Of a stretch of DNA of 6,059 bases, positions 5,396 to 6,059 are shown piece by piece. Below the pieces are notes generated by a model. That model searched no databases, was not told where the DNA came from, and worked only from the letters and a program-made list of their open reading frames with translations. The stretch spans positions 1 through 6,059 of the forward strand of contig JACMLC010000026.1 in the NCBI GenBank assembly GCA_014379795.1, read 5' to 3'. How positions within the stretch are numbered: position 1 is the first letter of the stretch; every line of letters starts with the position of its first letter. The position numbers and the translations under genes were made by a program. Source of the DNA: Pyrinomonadaceae bacterium. Its GTDB lineage: Bacteria; Acidobacteriota; Blastocatellia; Pyrinomonadales; Pyrinomonadaceae.

Positions 5396-6059
5396 TCACT
5401 TCGCGCAAGGCGTCACGGTGGCGCGCGTGATGCGAACAGGCTCTTTCGGTTTATCGCCTTCCGTCGGAGCTTTGTTGATAGCGTCCACAATCTCTATCCC
5501 GCGCCGGATGCGCCCGAAGGCCGCGAATTTTCCGTCCAGGTGCGAGCCGTCGCCGACGAGGATAAAGAAGTTTGTCGTCGCGCCGTTCGGAGTTTCGGGT
5601 CGCGCCATAGAGACGATGCCGCGCTCGTGCTTAACGGCATTCGGCTCGTCCGGAATCGTGCGTCTCGATCTCAAGGCCAGCGCGTTCGTCTGGTTCTGGC
5701 TCGTGTAAAGCGCGCCGCCTTGAATCACAAAGTCTTTGACGACGCGGCTAAAGACGGTCGTATCGAAAGCTTTCGTAGCGGCGAGGTTGAGAAAGTTGCG
5801 CACTGTCTCAGGCGCGGATTCTGCGAGCATCTCTATCTCAATCACTCCGGCTTCGGTTTCGAGCGTGACGCACTGCGCGGCCATCTTTTCAATCGAAGCT
5901 CCGTCAAAAGGCTCCGCCGCATTCGCAGGCGTCTCAGCCGGTCGCTCGTTGCTCTTCTTCGGGACGGGCGGCAGTTCTTTAGCCTTCTGCGGCGCGGGCG
6001 CGGTTTGCCCAAACGCGCACACAGAAACCAGACAGGTCAACATCAACGCAGAGACGCAG
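5396..6059 (-). CDS. Exported cyclophilin-type peptidyl-prolyl cis-trans isomerase, 5' end probably outside window
   Basis: This enzyme interconverts cis and trans prolyl bonds and assists folding, here in the periplasm. Residue numbers count from the TTG at 6046. An N-terminal hydrophobic stretch ending CAFGQ is a signal peptide, followed by a Pro/Ala/Lys-rich linker (about 15-50) and a cyclophilin domain (about 58-214). Active-site features are FSRVVKDFVIQGG (Arg101, Phe106, Gln109), GIVSMARP, NGATTNFFILVGD, HLDGKFAAFG and a final RITRATV. The Trp site of CypA is His here, as is common in bacterial forms. The frame stays open to the right edge (upstream codons read C-V-S-A before the TTG, the next codon after which is ATG), and a signal peptide starting at TTG or ATG would have no positively charged n-region. 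The real start is therefore probably further right. The ankyrin lipoprotein gene follows after 7 nt. Confidence 0.92.
   Translation of the reverse strand, partial: CVSALMLTCLVSVCAFGQTAPAPQKAKELPPVPKKSNERPAETPANAAEPFDGASIEKMAAQCVTLETEAGVIEIEMLAESAPETVRNFLNLAATKAFDTTVFSRVVKDFVIQGGALYTSQNQTNALALRSRRTIPDEPNAVKHERGIVSMARPETPNGATTNFFILVGDGSHLDGKFAAFGRIRRGIEIVDAINKAPTEGDKPKEPVRITRATVTPCAK

Noticed and set aside
6041..6046. TTG at 6046 or ATG at 6043 as the start of the PPIase
   Set aside because: The frame stays open to the window edge and the peptide from either codon has a signal hydrophobic core but no basic n-region, so the start is probably beyond 6059.

Overview
The window looks like ordinary chromosomal DNA of moderately high G+C from a Gram-negative-type bacterium. 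It shows lipoprotein and Sec signal peptides, a secreted cyclophilin, PPK2, a small bacterial SET-domain protein and heptamer-built intergenic hairpins. I think an Acidobacteriota lineage, perhaps Blastocatellia, is plausible, but this rests on general impression and no marker gene is present. There are no rRNA, tRNA, CRISPR, IS or phage genes.

Layout from left to right. (1) 1-425, minus: the N-terminal part of a receiver-domain protein whose phosphoacceptor Asp is present but whose conserved Thr/Ser and Lys are replaced; it runs off the left edge. (2) 426-676: an intergenic gap dominated by a long hairpin (541-669) built from 7-base units. (3) 677-1243, minus: a stand-alone TrpG/PabA-type glutamine amidotransferase. 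(4) 1372-2211 and 2245-2667, both minus: a PPK2-type polyphosphate kinase, with a SET-domain protein lysine methyltransferase-like gene 33 nt upstream of it, probably cotranscribed. (5) 2712-2867, plus: a 51-residue, very basic, unrecognised protein, the only plus-strand gene, divergent from the SET gene. A TATAAT box ends 7 nt before its ATG, so the mRNA may be leaderless. (6) 2880-4355, minus: a secreted protein with two near-duplicate YycE-like VOC modules and a C-terminal DUF1349/concanavalin-like domain. (7) 4528-5388, minus: an ankyrin-repeat lipoprotein, 7 nt after (8) 5396-6059, minus: an exported cyclophilin-type peptidyl-prolyl isomerase whose start is probably beyond the right edge.

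Three of the clear units are exported or envelope proteins (PPIase, ankyrin lipoprotein, VOC-lectin). The PPIase and ankyrin genes form a tight pair, while the VOC gene has its own Shine-Dalgarno site and a probable extended -10 promoter. The most interesting spot is 2245-2867, where a lysine methyltransferase-like gene and a lysine-rich small protein are transcribed divergently from overlapping, nearly symmetric -10 elements. A writer/substrate pair is a testable speculation there; the sequence does not demonstrate it.
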